A DNA stretch of 64,000 bases from Microcella pacifica (lineage in GTDB: Bacteria > Actinomycetota > Actinomycetes > Actinomycetales > Microbacteriaceae): positions 31,309 through 95,308 of the forward strand of contig NZ_VIKT02000011.1 of assembly GCF_009371975.2 (NCBI RefSeq). Reading direction: 5' to 3'. Each line of letters opens with the position of its first letter. Within the stretch, counting starts at the first letter, position 1. A program made the translations under genes and the position numbers. A model generated the notes under the pieces. It was not told the origin of the DNA, searched no databases, and saw only the letters and a program-made list of their open reading frames with translations. Below are positions 1-8,696 of this stretch, piece after piece.

Positions 1-315
1 CGCAACCGTCAACACTTGCCCGGGAGTCACCGCAATGGTTCCGGTGATCTGGCCCTTGTACCCGCCCGCACGAGGTGGGCCTTGGGAATCATCGCCGCCG
101 CGGCCGCCCTCGGCGCCCGTGATGACAGTGGAGAGCTGCGTGACCCCGGCCGGCACCGTGAAGGTCTGAACGGCGCCCGTGTAGCTGAAGGTCTGCGTGA
201 CGGCGGAGGGCGCCGCCGTGGCGGTTGCCGTCGGCATCGAGATCGCGGCCGCCGTGATGACGGCGGTCGTCAGCAGTGCTGCCAGTGCGCGGTGTGCAAC
301 GTGCGAGATCGACAC
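1..315 (-). CDS. Secreted glycine-rich surface protein, C-terminus cut by window edge
   Basis: The gene runs off the left edge, so only the first 105 codons are visible. The GTG start at 315 is preceded by a G-rich stretch that can act as a ribosome binding site. Residues 1-35 form a signal peptide: an H/R-containing N-region, then an Ala/Thr/Val-rich core ending in TATAAPSA. The mature part begins with VTQTFSYTGAVQTFTVPAG, a beta-rich pattern common at the start of glycine-rich adhesin-like actinobacterial surface proteins, and then GAEGGRGGD. The protein is therefore probably exported and wall-associated or secreted. Its function cannot be judged from the fragment. Confidence 0.7.
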   Translation of the reverse strand, partial: MSISHVAHRALAALLTTAVITAAAISMPTATATAAPSAVTQTFSYTGAVQTFTVPAGVTQLSTVITGAEGGRGGDDSQGPPRAGGYKGQITGTIAVTPGQVLTVA

Positions 316-522
316 GGTGAATCCCCCCAGGGCCCGATTCCCCCCAGCGCCGAGCGGGGGCTCGGTCGGGTTGCGGCGCTCGGGCGTGACGCCGCTTCAC
401 CATCCTGAGGGACGGCGAGCGGGGGCGAAAGAGGTTCACCTCCCCCCATCCGGGGGCGGAGGGCGCCCCATTCCGGGGGGTCGGGGCTCCGCGGGTGCCG
501 CGGGGAGGTGCGCCGAGACGAC
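316..522 (-). other. Non-coding G/C-run leader of the secreted protein gene
   Basis: About 200 bases without a convincing gene separate the secreted-protein start from the icd terminator. Read on the minus strand the stretch contains several runs of five to six G or C and a clean hairpin (CCGAGC, loop GGGG, GCTCGG, 350-365). It is long for a simple promoter and could be a structured 5' leader. I recognise no known riboswitch class in it. Confidence 0.35.
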
Positions 523-553
523 GGATGCCCGTGGCACTCGGCCACGGGCATCC
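523..553 (-). terminator. Terminator hairpin behind icd
   Basis: A perfect 13-bp inverted repeat (GGATGCCCGTGGC at 523-535, its complement at 541-553) with a 5-base loop lies 36 bases beyond the icd stop codon. It is GC-rich and lacks a long T tract, which is usual for actinobacterial terminators. Confidence 0.75.
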
Positions 554-589
554 GGTCAGCGGTTCTGCCTCACGCGGCAGCGACGGTGT

Positions 590-1804
590 CTACGCGAGTC
601 GCGAGGCGAGGTTCTCGTCGAGGGCTGCGAGGAAATCCTCCGTCGTGAGGTAGGCCTGGTCGTCGCTCACGAGCAGCGCGAGGTCCTTCGTCATCTTGCC
701 GCTCTCGACGGTCGTGATGACGACGTCCTCGAGGGTCTCGGCGAAGGCGATGAGCTCCTGGTTGCCGTCGAGCTTGCCTCGGTGCATGAGGCCACGGGTC
801 CACGCGAAGATCGACGCGATGGGGTTCGTCGACGTGGGCTTGCCCTGCTGGTGCTGGCGGTAGTGGCGCGTGACGGTGCCGTGCGCGGCCTCGGCTTCGA
901 CGATCTTGCCGTCCGGGGTCGTGAGCACGCTCGTCATGAGGCCGAGCGAGCCGAAGCCCTGCGCGACGGTGTCTGACTGCACGTCGCCGTCGTAGTTCTT
1001 GCAGGCCCAGACGTATCCGCCCTCCCACTTCATGGCGGAGGCGACCATGTCGTCGATGAGGCGGTGCTCGTAGGTGATGCCGGCGGCCTCGAACTTGTCC
1101 TTGAACTCGTTCTCGTAGACCTCCTGGAAGAGGTCCTTGAAGCGGCCGTCGTATGCCTTGAGGATCGTGTTCTTCGTCGAGAGGTACACGGGGTACTGGC
1201 GCGAGAGCCCGTAGTTGAGCGAGGCGCGAGCGAAGTCGATGATCGAGGCGTCGAGGTTGTACTGCACCTGGGCGATGCCGTCGCCGGGCGACTGGTAGAC
1301 CTCGAACTTCTGAGGCTCGGAGCCGTCCTCGGGCGTGAACTCGACCGTGAGCGTGCCCTTGCCCTTGAAGAGGAAGTCGGTGGCGCGGTACTGGTCGCCG
1401 AACGCGTGGCGGCCGATGATGATGGGCTTGTTCCAGCCGGGCACCAGTCGCGGAATGTTGCTGATGATGATCGGCTCGCGGAAGATGACGCCGCCGAGGA
1501 TGTTGCGAATGGTGCCGTTGGGGCTGCGCCACATCTTCTTGAGGCCGAACTCTTCGACGCGCGCCTCGTCGGGCGTGATCGTGGCGCACTTGACGCCGAC
1601 GCCGTGCTTCTGGATCGCGTGCGCCGCATCGACCGTGACCTGGTCGTCGGTCTCGTCGCGGTGCTGGATGCCGAGATCGTAGTACTCGAGCGTCACATCG
1701 AGGTAGGGGTGGATGAGGCGGTCCTTGATGAACTGCCAGATGATGCGGGTCATCTCGTCGCCGTCGAGTTCGACGACGGTGCCCTCGACCTTGATCTTCT
1801 GCAC
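590..1804 (-). CDS. icd: NADP-dependent isocitrate dehydrogenase
   Basis: Converts isocitrate to 2-oxoglutarate and CO2 with NADP+ in the TCA cycle. The 404-residue protein belongs to the homodimeric type shared with eukaryotic cytosolic enzymes. The isocitrate-binding motif SPNGTIRN is at residues 94-101 and the second substrate loop [13 protein letters not shown] at about 131-143; LDGDEMTR is at the N-terminus. I chose the GTG start at 1804 because AGAGAGGAA lies just upstream; an open frame continues to 1900 but its extra residues are unlike the family. A palindromic operator (1854-1871) sits about 50 bases upstream. Divergent from the GNAT gene. Confidence 0.96.
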   Translation of the reverse strand: MQKIKVEGTVVELDGDEMTRIIWQFIKDRLIHPYLDVTLEYYDLGIQHRDETDDQVTVDAAHAIQKHGVGVKCATITPDEARVEEFGLKKMWRSPNGTIRNILGGVIFREPIIISNIPRLVPGWNKPIIIGRHAFGDQYRATDFLFKGKGTLTVEFTPEDGSEPQKFEVYQSPGDGIAQVQYNLDASIIDFARASLNYGLSRQYPVYLSTKNTILKAYDGRFKDLFQEVYENEFKDKFEAAGITYEHRLIDDMVASAMKWEGGYVWACKNYDGDVQSDTVAQGFGSLGLMTSVLTTPDGKIVEAEAAHGTVTRHYRQHQQGKPTSTNPIASIFAWTRGLMHRGKLDGNQELIAFAETLEDVVITTVESGKMTKDLALLVSDDQAYLTTEDFLAALDENLASRLA

Positions 1805-1853
1805 GGGGGTTCCTCTCTTCGGTGGCAGAAGCCAGCCTAGCGGCTGAGCGAGA

Positions 1854-1871
1854 TATCTCGACATCGAGATA
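1854..1871. promoter_or_regulatory. Palindromic operator TATCTCGA-CA-TCGAGATA upstream of icd
   Basis: Perfect 8-bp arms around a 2-base spacer, placed between the divergent icd and GNAT starts. The core TCTCGAyrTCGAGA occurs twice more before sucC (28226-28255), suggesting one regulator for several TCA-cycle genes. The bound protein is unknown; the symmetry and size would suit a MarR-type dimer. Confidence 0.6.
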
Positions 1872-1917
1872 CCGAAGTCTGACCCTCGTGCGGGGGCCAC
1901 GCGCTACTGTGGAGCGC

Positions 1918-2370
1918 ATGGGGAACTTGCGAGTCGAAGAGCTGTCGGCGAAGACGATTGTGGCCGCGAACGGCCTCACCCTGCTGCCGGGCCAGGAGCA
2001 GTACATCACCCCGGTCTCCTACTCGGCCGCCGACGCCTACGTCGACCCGAGCACCACGTGGGCGCGCGTCGTCCTCGACGGCGACGAGGTCGTCGGCTTC
2101 ATCCGCGGCAACTTCGACGCCGACAACCCGAAGCCGGAGTTTCGCAGCTGCGTCTGGCGCGTCAACGTGGATGCCACGGCTCAGGGCCGCGGCATCGGCA
2201 AGTTCGCCGTGCACGCCCTCGCGGAGGAGGCCCGCCAGCGCGGCTTCGACCGCCTCACCGTCATCTGGGAGTCGGGCGACGACGGGCCCGGAGAGTTCTT
2301 CCGTCGCATCGGCTTCACTGAGGTCGGCGAGACGGAGTACGGCGAGAAGATCGGCGAGCTCACCGTCTGA
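1918..2370 (+). CDS. GNAT family N-acetyltransferase
   Basis: A 150-residue acetyltransferase of the GCN5-related fold. The acetyl-CoA pyrophosphate-binding signature QGRGIGK is at residues 89-95, followed by the expected amphipathic helix FAVHALAEEARQRG and a C-terminal GEFFRRIGF segment typical of motif B. The ATG at 1918 gives a normal domain boundary; upstream in-frame codons run through the icd promoter and operator and are unlikely to be translated. The substrate is unknown. It ends 25 bases before the next gene on the same strand, so the two may be co-transcribed. Confidence 0.85.
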   Translation: MGNLRVEELSAKTIVAANGLTLLPGQEQYITPVSYSAADAYVDPSTTWARVVLDGDEVVGFIRGNFDADNPKPEFRSCVWRVNVDATAQGRGIGKFAVHALAEEARQRGFDRLTVIWESGDDGPGEFFRRIGFTEVGETEYGEKIGELTV

Positions 2371-2395
2371 CGCGGCCGCGCAGACTGGCACACTC

Positions 2396-2755
2396 GTGAA
2401 CGAGAAGCACGCGCCCGGTGTCACGGTGACCTCCCTCGACTTCGCCGGCGCCGTGCTCGCCGTCGTCGACGACATCCCGCCCGGCCGCGTCATGACCTAC
2501 GGCGACGTCGCCGCCGAGCTCGGCTCGCGCGGCGCCCGCGCCGTCGGCCGCGTCATGGCCATGGAGGGCGGCTCAGTGCCCTGGTGGCGCGTCGTGCGCG
2601 CCGACGGCCGACCGCCTTCCGGACACGAGGATGCTGCGCTTGAGCACTACCGCGCCGAGCGCACTCCCCTGCGCTGGCTCGTGCAGCCGCACGAGCCCGA
2701 GTACGTCGAGGCCCTCGCCTACCGGCTCGACCTCGCGGTCGCCCGCCACCTCTGA
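2396..2755 (+). CDS. Alkyltransferase-like (ATL) DNA-binding protein
   Basis: A 119-residue protein with the DNA-binding domain of O6-alkylguanine-DNA alkyltransferases, including the PPGRVMTYGDVAAELG helix-turn-helix region and the RAVG segment before the active site. The acceptor motif PCHRV is replaced by PWWRV at residues 62-66, so the alkyl-accepting cysteine is missing. Proteins of this kind (ATL family) do not transfer the alkyl group but bind O6-alkylguanine and hand it to nucleotide excision repair. The GTG start at 2396 is the first in frame after the preceding stop. Its last 37 bases overlap the convergent gene that ends at 2719. Confidence 0.88.
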   Translation: MNEKHAPGVTVTSLDFAGAVLAVVDDIPPGRVMTYGDVAAELGSRGARAVGRVMAMEGGSVPWWRVVRADGRPPSGHEDAALEHYRAERTPLRWLVQPHEPEYVEALAYRLDLAVARHL

Positions 2756-3411
2756 CCTTCCGGACCAAGCGCGGCGGAATGCGCCTCTCCCGCGGCGTTC
2801 CACCGCAGCCGCGCGGCGTCGGCATCCCACTCGGCGAGCACCGATTCGGCCGAGCCGACCGGGAATGTGGTGACGAGCCTCCCGTCCACGGCGTAGGCGA
2901 GCGCGAACGGCCCGTCGTCGCGCGCGCGTCCGAGGGCGAGCACCGACTCGACCCCGTCGACGGTCTGGACGCGCGTCGCCCCGAGCGCGACGAGCGCCTC
3001 CGCCGCGTCGCTCACGCGCTCCAGCAGAGTGGTCGATCGCGCCCACGGCACGAAAGCGTCGTCGGCGAGCCCGTAGGCGCGCGCGAGCCCGCCGTCCAGC
3101 CACCTCTCGCGCTTCAGCCCGTACGGAGTGGGCGTCGTCGACAGCAGGTAGCCGTACACGTGCAGGAGGCCGGCATGGCCGACTGGCCAGCGCGCCTCGA
3201 CGTGCGCGCGGGAGTGGAGTGCCGCGAACAGCGCGGGGTCCACGGTCGCCGTCCCGGTGTTCTCGTCCATCGCCGTCGACCGGCCCCACTTCTCGAGCCT
3301 GCCCGCGCCGACGTCATCGTCGATCGCGGCGCCGAGCCAGGAGTGCTCGCGCAGGACGCCGCTGGGGTCGGTGAGCGCTCGCGCCGCGGCATCGTCGAGC
3401 GTGTGGATCAC
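2719..3411 (-). CDS. Conserved hypothetical protein, function unknown
   Basis: A 230-residue soluble protein with no signal peptide or membrane segment. I do not recognise a catalytic family with certainty. It contains an acidic N-terminus and an internal stretch (VHVYGYLLSTTPTPYG-like, about residues 83-99) after which Arg and Trp are frequent. The GTG at 3411 is chosen because it gives a compact start (IHTLDDAAARAL). The 3' end overlaps the convergent ATL gene by 37 bases; both frames look coding up to that point. Regular codon use and the lack of in-frame breaks over 690 bases support a real gene. Confidence 0.6.
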   Translation of the reverse strand: MIHTLDDAAARALTDPSGVLREHSWLGAAIDDDVGAGRLEKWGRSTAMDENTGTATVDPALFAALHSRAHVEARWPVGHAGLLHVYGYLLSTTPTPYGLKRERWLDGGLARAYGLADDAFVPWARSTTLLERVSDAAEALVALGATRVQTVDGVESVLALGRARDDGPFALAYAVDGRLVTTFPVGSAESVLAEWDADAARLRWNAAGEAHSAALGPEGQRWRATARSSR

Positions 3412-3446
3412 GACGTCCCAGCGTAGACGGCCGTCGCCCCGGATGA

Positions 3447-3490
3447 GTTCACGCAGTGTTCACCACTCATGGCCGCTTCGTCCACCAAAT
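3447..3490 (+). promoter_or_regulatory. Putative PHO box (11-nt direct repeats GTTCACx)
   Basis: GTTCACGCAGT (3447-3457) is followed immediately by GTTCACCACTC (3458-3468); a weaker unit GTCCACCAAAT starts at 3480, in the same 11-nt phase. In streptomycetes PhoP binds 11-nt direct repeat units of the form GTTCACC. The site lies about 90 bases before the organophosphorus uptake operon, which makes phosphate-starvation control plausible. A CCAAATTTGG palindrome at 3485-3494 could instead serve the RpiR regulator. Confidence 0.5.
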
Positions 3491-3556
3491 TTGGCCACCA
3501 TAGACGCATCGTCCACGTCAGGGCGACGAACCTGCCCGCGGGCGGAGAGGAGAGCG

Positions 3557-4273
3557 GTGAGGCCCACGATCGTGCTGGATTTCGACGGCACACTCGCGCT
3601 CGGCAACGGGCCGATCTCGGCGTTCGCTCGTGCGATCGCCGCGCACGCCGGTGATGCGACGTTCCTCGGTCGCGCCGAGGCCGCGCTCGCCGCCTTCGAG
3701 GCGGGCGAGGCCGAGTACCGCGACGGCTACGACGCCGTCAGCCGGGTCGCCGCCGCCGAGGGCATCGCACGCGAGCGCCTCGACGCCGCGTACGCCGCCT
3801 CGCGCGAGCTGCTCGGATCCGACGACGCCCTCGTCGACCCGCCGCAGGGCCTGCGCGAGTTCCTGCACGGTCTCAGCGCACGCGCGCGCCTCGTCCTCGC
3901 GACCAACGCACCGGCCGGCCGCATCCTCGACGTCCTCGAGGCGTGGGGCGTGGCCGAGGTCTTCGACGATCTGCACTTCGCGGTCGGCAAGCCCCACGGC
4001 CTCGTGCCCGTGCTGCGCGAGGCGCTCGAGCAGGGTGCGGTGCTCGCCATCGGCGACATCGCCGAGTTCGACCTCGACCCGGCGACCGCGCTCGGAGCGG
4101 ACACCGCTCTCGTCGGCGTCACCGCCGCGCATTCCGCCGCTGCCACCACGATGCGCGGTCACAGCCTCGCCGATCTCTACGACGAGATCACGGCGTGGGT
4201 GCACGCCGCTCCTCCCCTCCTGACTCCTTCTGCCGATTCCCTCCCTCACCACACCATCGAAAGGAACCACTGA
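3557..4273 (+). CDS. HAD-superfamily hydrolase (probable phosphatase)
   Basis: A 238-residue haloacid-dehalogenase-type hydrolase. Motif I LDFDGT has the nucleophile Asp8 and Asp10; motif II is LATNAP, the motif III lysine lies in VGKPHG, and motif IV is GDIAEFDLDP. The helical insert between motifs I and II is a C1-type cap. The start is GTG at 3557, preceded by GGAGAGGAG; upstream sequence is promoter. It is the first gene of a six-gene run and ends 2 bases before the substrate-binding protein. I infer that it removes phosphate from, or otherwise processes, the compound imported by the adjacent PhnDCEE-type transporter. Phosphonatase activity cannot be shown from sequence. Confidence 0.8.
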   Translation: MRPTIVLDFDGTLALGNGPISAFARAIAAHAGDATFLGRAEAALAAFEAGEAEYRDGYDAVSRVAAAEGIARERLDAAYAASRELLGSDDALVDPPQGLREFLHGLSARARLVLATNAPAGRILDVLEAWGVAEVFDDLHFAVGKPHGLVPVLREALEQGAVLAIGDIAEFDLDPATALGADTALVGVTAAHSAAATTMRGHSLADLYDEITAWVHAAPPLLTPSADSLPHHTIERNH

Positions 4274-4275
4274 TC

Positions 4276-5280
4276 ATGCGCAAGTCCCTCCTCATCTCCG
4301 GTGTCGCGGCCGTCGCCGCCGTCGCCCTCGTCGGCTGCAGCGGCCAGGCTGAGACCGACGCCTCGGGCGAGGCCTCCGAGTGGCCCGAGTCCATCACGAT
4401 CTCCCTCGTCCCCTCGGTCGAGGGCGCTGACCTCGCCGAGGCGCTCGACCCGCTCACCAGCTACCTCTCCGACAACCTCGGCATCGAGATCAACGGCGTG
4501 GTCGCCTCCGAATACTCGGCGACCGTCGAAGCACTGGGCAGCGACCAGGCTCAGGTCGTCATCACCGACGCCGGCTCGCTGTACAACGCGATCGAGCGCT
4601 ACGACGCCGAGCTCATCCTGCGTGACGTGCGCTTCGGAGCCACCTCGTACGCGTCTGTCGCGTACACCAACAACCCGGCCAAGTACTGCGCCGAGGCCCC
4701 TGTCATGGCCACGTACGCCGCGAGCGGCATCGAGCTGTCCTACTGCAACGGCATCGAGCAGGGCACCGCCGCTGGCGCAGGCCCGGCCGGCCTCGAAGCG
4801 CTGGAGCTCATTGACAACGGCACGGAGGTCGCCCTCCAGGCGGCCACGTCGCCCGCTGGCTACCAGTACCCCGTCGTCGCCATGCGCGAGCTCGGCATCG
4901 ACACCGACGCCGACATCACGCAGATCCCGGTCGAGGGCAACAACAACTCGGTCCTCGCCGTCTACAACGGCGACGCCGAGGTGGGCTTCGCCTACTGGGA
5001 TGCCCGCACCACGGTCACCGAGGAGGCTCCCGACATCGCCGAGCAAGTCGTGGCGTTCGCCTACACCGACCTCATCCCGAACGGCGGCGTCGCGGTCTCC
5101 TCGTCGCTGCCCGACGACCTCGTCACCCAGCTGACCGCGCTCATGGACGCCTATGCGGACTCCTCCGAGGAGGCGGCCACCGTCATGTTCGACCTCGTCG
5201 GCCTCTCCGACTGGACGAGCGAGACGGAGATCGGCGAGATCACCCGCTACGGCGAGATCCTCGCCCAGTTCTCCAACTGA
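4276..5280 (+). CDS. phnD: Phosphonate/phosphite-type ABC transporter substrate-binding lipoprotein
   Basis: A 334-residue periplasmic-type binding protein of the PhnD/PtxB/PhnS-like family, anchored as a lipoprotein: basic start MRKS, hydrophobic core, and lipobox LVGC with the lipidated cysteine at residue 21. The family pattern is visible in [16 protein letters not shown], in [13 protein letters not shown] and in FAYWDAR. It contains two cysteines in the middle (KYCAEA and SYCNGI) that could form a disulphide. Upstream are a HAD hydrolase, downstream the ATPase and two permeases. The ligand might be phosphonate, phosphite or an organophosphate ester; the family alone does not decide this. 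Confidence 0.88.
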   Translation: MRKSLLISGVAAVAAVALVGCSGQAETDASGEASEWPESITISLVPSVEGADLAEALDPLTSYLSDNLGIEINGVVASEYSATVEALGSDQAQVVITDAGSLYNAIERYDAELILRDVRFGATSYASVAYTNNPAKYCAEAPVMATYAASGIELSYCNGIEQGTAAGAGPAGLEALELIDNGTEVALQAATSPAGYQYPVVAMRELGIDTDADITQIPVEGNNNSVLAVYNGDAEVGFAYWDARTTVTEEAPDIAEQVVAFAYTDLIPNGGVAVSSSLPDDLVTQLTALMDAYADSSEEAATVMFDLVGLSDWTSETEIGEITRYGEILAQFSN

Positions 5281-5306
5281 TCGCATCGATCGCGAAGGTT
5301 CGCTTC

Positions 5307-6131
5307 ATGCGTTCTGCACCGCAGCGCCCGGAGGCCGAGGTCACCCCCTCGGCCTCCGGGTCGTGGTCCATCCGCCTCGACGACGTATCGGTCACCTATC
5401 CGAACGGCACGACGGCCCTGCGCAACGTCTCCCTCGACATCGCTCCCGGTGAGATGGTCTCCATCGTCGGACTCTCCGGCTCGGGCAAGTCGACGCTCAT
5501 CCGTACCATCAACGGGCTCGTACCCGTGACGAGCGGCACGGTCGCCGTGGGGCCGCATACCGTCAACGGCATGCGCGGCCGTCGGCTGCGCAGCCTCCGC
5601 GGGCACATCGGGATGATCTTCCAGGGCTTCAACCTCGCCGATCGCACCGACGTGTACCGCAACGTGCTCGTCGGGCGGTTCGCCCACACTCCGATCTACC
5701 GATCGCTGCTCGGCATCACGACGGCGCACGACCGCGAGCTCGCGCTGCGGTCGCTGGACTCGGTCGGGATCCTCGACAAGGTGTGGACCCGCGCGGGTCA
5801 GCTCTCGGGCGGCCAGAAGCAGCGCGTCGCGATCGCCCGCGCCCTGACGCAGGAACCGAGCGTCATGCTCGCCGACGAGCCGGTGGCGAGCCTCGACCCG
5901 CCGACCGCCCACGCCGTCATGAACGACCTGCGCCGGGTCAACGCCGAGAAGGGCCTCACCGTGCTGGTGAACATCCACCTCATGGATCTGGCTCGCATGT
6001 ACACGACGCGCATGATCGGCCTGCGCGACGGCCGGCTCGTCTACGACGGCCCGGCGGCGGAGGCGGCGGAGAGCGACTTCGAGCAGATCTACGGTCGGCC
6101 CATCCAGCCCGACGATCGGCTCGGCTCGTGA
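5307..6131 (+). CDS. phnC: Phosphonate-type ABC transporter ATP-binding protein
   Basis: A 274-residue ATPase of the PhnC family that energises uptake. Walker A is GLSGSGKST, the Q-loop IFQGFN, the signature LSGGQKQR and Walker B VMLADEP with the catalytic Glu; the switch His lies in VNIHLMD. PhnC-type features include the [14 protein letters not shown]-like helix before the Q-loop. About 20 N-terminal residues precede the first strand, so a later start cannot be excluded. The stop overlaps the GTG of the first permease by 4 bases. Confidence 0.93.
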   Translation: MRSAPQRPEAEVTPSASGSWSIRLDDVSVTYPNGTTALRNVSLDIAPGEMVSIVGLSGSGKSTLIRTINGLVPVTSGTVAVGPHTVNGMRGRRLRSLRGHIGMIFQGFNLADRTDVYRNVLVGRFAHTPIYRSLLGITTAHDRELALRSLDSVGILDKVWTRAGQLSGGQKQRVAIARALTQEPSVMLADEPVASLDPPTAHAVMNDLRRVNAEKGLTVLVNIHLMDLARMYTTRMIGLRDGRLVYDGPAAEAAESDFEQIYGRPIQPDDRLGS

Positions 6132-6982
6132 GCACGAGGCTGATCGGCGCGAGCGCCGACAGCGTCGAGGCGGCGACCGCGCCGCTACGCGCGCTCGACC
6201 TGCCTCCCCGCCCCCGCAACCGGGCGCGGAACGGCCTCGCGATCGCGGCGTTCGCGCTCTTCACGATCGCGACGTGCGTGCCCGCGATCGGCGGCATCGA
6301 GGTCGACCTCGGTGCTCTCGTCCGCAACTGGAGCAACGGCTCGGGACTGCTCGTGCAACTGATCCAGCCGGATTTCTCCTTCCTCCCCCGCACGCTCGAG
6401 CCGATACTCGAGACGCTGCAGATGGCGCTCGTGGGCGCGGCGGCCGCTGCGCTCGTCTCCGTGCCGCTGACGCTGTGGGCCGCCGCACCCACCAACCCGA
6501 ACGGCGTCACGCGTCACGCTGTCCGCACGGTCATCAACGTTCTGCGGGCCGTGCCCGACCTCGTCTACGCGACCGTCCTCGTCGCGATGATCGGCGTAGG
6601 CGCGCTTCCCGGCCTCGTGACGCTCTTCCTCTTCAACGTCGGGGTCGTCGTCAAGCTCGTCTCGGAGGCGATCGACTCGGGCGACCACGCGTACATGGAG
6701 GCCGGTCGCGCCGCGGGTGGCTCTCAACTGCAGATCAACCGCGCGACCGCGCTGCCGCAGTCCTGGCCGCTCTTCGCCAACCAGTGGCTGTACGCCCTCG
6801 AGCTCAACGTGCGCATCTCCGCGATCCTCGGCATCGTCGGCGCGGGCGGCATCGGGCGGCTGCTCGACGAGCGACGCGCCTTCTACGCCTACGACGACGT
6901 CGCGATCATCGTGCTCGAGATCCTCGTCGTCGTCGTGCTCATCGAGCTTGTCTCCACGACCCTGCGACGGAGGCTCGTGTGA
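6128..6982 (+). CDS. phnE: Phosphonate-type ABC transporter permease (first)
   Basis: A 284-residue inner-membrane permease with about six membrane segments, starting with a GTG (6128) that overlaps the phnC stop. The cytoplasmic EAA loop that contacts the ATPase is visible as [20 protein letters not shown] around residues 190-210. A cytoplasmic N-terminus of about 35 residues rich in Pro and Arg precedes the first membrane segment. A second, related permease follows with another 4-base overlap, so the channel is probably a heterodimer of the two. Confidence 0.9.
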   Translation: MSTRLIGASADSVEAATAPLRALDLPPRPRNRARNGLAIAAFALFTIATCVPAIGGIEVDLGALVRNWSNGSGLLVQLIQPDFSFLPRTLEPILETLQMALVGAAAAALVSVPLTLWAAAPTNPNGVTRHAVRTVINVLRAVPDLVYATVLVAMIGVGALPGLVTLFLFNVGVVVKLVSEAIDSGDHAYMEAGRAAGGSQLQINRATALPQSWPLFANQWLYALELNVRISAILGIVGAGGIGRLLDERRAFYAYDDVAIIVLEILVVVVLIELVSTTLRRRLV

Positions 6983-7824
6983 ACGCGCGCACCGCACCGC
7001 CGCTTCCGCCGTCGCGGCCCTCGCGCACCGCCGCGAGCCTGTGGGCGATCGTCGTGGGCGGTGTCGTGATCGCCGCGACCGTCGGCTTGAGGATCGACTG
7101 GAGCGAGCTCGGCGACGTGCCCGGCGACGTGCTGCGCTACAGCACGCTCATGTTCGCCGACCCGAACTGGGAGCGCCTGCCGCGCGCCCTATTCGAGATG
7201 TGGCGCTCCATCTCCATGGCGTGGATCGGCGCGATCCTGTGCGTGATCGTCTCGATCCCTCTCGGGATGCTCGCCGCCGGCAACGTCGGACCCTCCTGGG
7301 TGCGCCTGCCGCTGCGGGTGGTCTTCGCCATCATCCGCGCGGTGCCCGAGGTGATCATCGCGCTCCTCCTCCTGACCGTCACAGGCCTCACCCCGTTCAC
7401 GGGCGCTCTCGCGCTGGGCATCGCGGGCATCGGCACGCAGGGCAAGTGGGTCTACGAGACCATCGAGTCCGCCCAGGAGGGCGCCTCCGAGGCCGTGCGA
7501 GCCGCGGGCGGAAGCACGGCCGAGGTCGCCCGCTGGGCGCTCTGGCCCGCGGTCGCCCCCGCGCTCATGTCGTTCGCGCTGTACCGCTTCGAGATCAACA
7601 TCCGCACCTCCGCCGTGCTCGGCCTCGTCGGCGCGGGCGGCGTCGGCAGCATGCTCGCGAACTACACCAACTTCCGCGAGTGGGATACCGTCGGAATGCT
7701 GCTGATCGTGGTCGTCGTCGTGACGATGATCATGGACGCGATCTCGGGCGCGATCCGCCGACGCATCACGGGCGGTCCGCGCATCACGGAGAAGAGGAGC
7801 CGCCATGTGGTCGGGATCCGCTGA
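6979..7824 (+). CDS. phnE: Phosphonate-type ABC transporter permease (second)
   Basis: A 281-residue permease related to the preceding one. Six hydrophobic segments are visible, and the EAA loop reads EAVRAAGGSTAEVARWALWP. The GTG at 6979 overlaps the first permease by 4 bases, and its own 3' end overlaps the regulator gene by 20 bases, indicating one transcript for the whole operon. Paired PhnE genes are common in phosphonate and phosphite transporters. Confidence 0.9.
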   Translation: MNARTAPPLPPSRPSRTAASLWAIVVGGVVIAATVGLRIDWSELGDVPGDVLRYSTLMFADPNWERLPRALFEMWRSISMAWIGAILCVIVSIPLGMLAAGNVGPSWVRLPLRVVFAIIRAVPEVIIALLLLTVTGLTPFTGALALGIAGIGTQGKWVYETIESAQEGASEAVRAAGGSTAEVARWALWPAVAPALMSFALYRFEINIRTSAVLGLVGAGGVGSMLANYTNFREWDTVGMLLIVVVVVTMIMDAISGAIRRRITGGPRITEKRSRHVVGIR

Positions 7825-8662
7825 CGCCCCGCCGACGGCGCGCATCGCCATGCTCGCGCCCTCGCTCCATCCGACCGAGCGGCGCGTCGCCGAGTCGATC
7901 GCGAGCGATGTCGAGGCGGCGATCGAGCGCACCGCGCAGGACGTCGCCGACCTCCTCGGCGTGGGGCGGGCGAGTGTCATCCGCACCTCCCAGTCCCTCG
8001 GCTACAGCGGATATCAGCAGCTGCGCGTCGCGCTCGTGCGCGAGCTCGCCCTCGGATCTCAGACGACGAGCGCCTCGGAGGGCGCGGTGATGGGTGCGCT
8101 CCGCACGATGATCGAGCGCTTCTCCGACCGCCTCGGCCACACCCTCTCGGCACTCACGGAGGAGAGCGTCGAGCAGTTCGTGCGGGTCGTCGACGAGTCG
8201 CAGCGCGTGCTCGTCGTTGCCAACGGCCTCTCCTTGCCGCTCGGTCTCGACCTCGCGCTTCGCCTCATCTCGGCGGGGCGCCCGGCCGAGTACCTGCCCG
8301 ACACGATCGGGCAGCAGATCTCGGCGACGCAGCTCGGCGCGGGCTCGGCGTGCGTCGTCGTCACGGGATCCGGCGCCAACCGCGCCTCGCTCGAGGTCAT
8401 GACCGCGGCGCGGGAGAGCGGGGCGACGGTGCTCGTCATCACGTGCTTTCCGCAGTCCGCGGCGGCCAAGCTCGCCGACGCCGCGCTCATCGTCGCCCCG
8501 ATCGACGACACCTTCCGCGACGAGCTCGTGCACACCTCGCGCGCGGCGCTCATGCTCGTCACGGAGTTCGTCGTCGAACTGCTCGTCTCGCGGCGCGGCG
8601 ATCGAGCGCGCGTCGCGCAGGCGGCGACGCTCTCGATGCTAAGCCGCTCGCTGTCGGAGTAG
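7805..8662 (+). CDS. RpiR/MurR family regulator with SIS domain
   Basis: A 285-residue transcriptional regulator. The N-terminal domain (about 1-80) is the RpiR helix-turn-helix: LHPTERRVAESIASD followed by TAQDVADLLGVGRASVIRTSQSLGYSGYQQL. The C-terminal SIS domain (about 120-260) binds phosphosugars in characterised relatives; VVVTGSGANRAS is its phosphate-binding loop. It starts inside the last permease gene, so it is translated from the transporter mRNA. A phosphosugar-sensing regulator here suggests that the transported or processed molecule is, or yields, a sugar phosphate or a similar organophosphate. An operator may be the CCAAATTTGG palindrome at 3485-3494. Confidence 0.88.
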   Translation: MWSGSADAPPTARIAMLAPSLHPTERRVAESIASDVEAAIERTAQDVADLLGVGRASVIRTSQSLGYSGYQQLRVALVRELALGSQTTSASEGAVMGALRTMIERFSDRLGHTLSALTEESVEQFVRVVDESQRVLVVANGLSLPLGLDLALRLISAGRPAEYLPDTIGQQISATQLGAGSACVVVTGSGANRASLEVMTAARESGATVLVITCFPQSAAAKLADAALIVAPIDDTFRDELVHTSRAALMLVTEFVVELLVSRRGDRARVAQAATLSMLSRSLSE

Positions 8663-8696
8663 GCCCGCGCGGAGCATCCCCCGCGGCACCGCTCCG

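Noticed and set aside
2396-2755. The PWWRV protein as a broken O6-alkylguanine-DNA methyltransferase
   Set aside because: The frame is intact and the ATL family is defined by loss of the cysteine, so it is better read as a functional non-enzymatic binder.
8663-8696. A terminator between the convergent rpiR and ABC exporter genes
   Set aside because: The 34-base gap has no inverted repeat of useful length.
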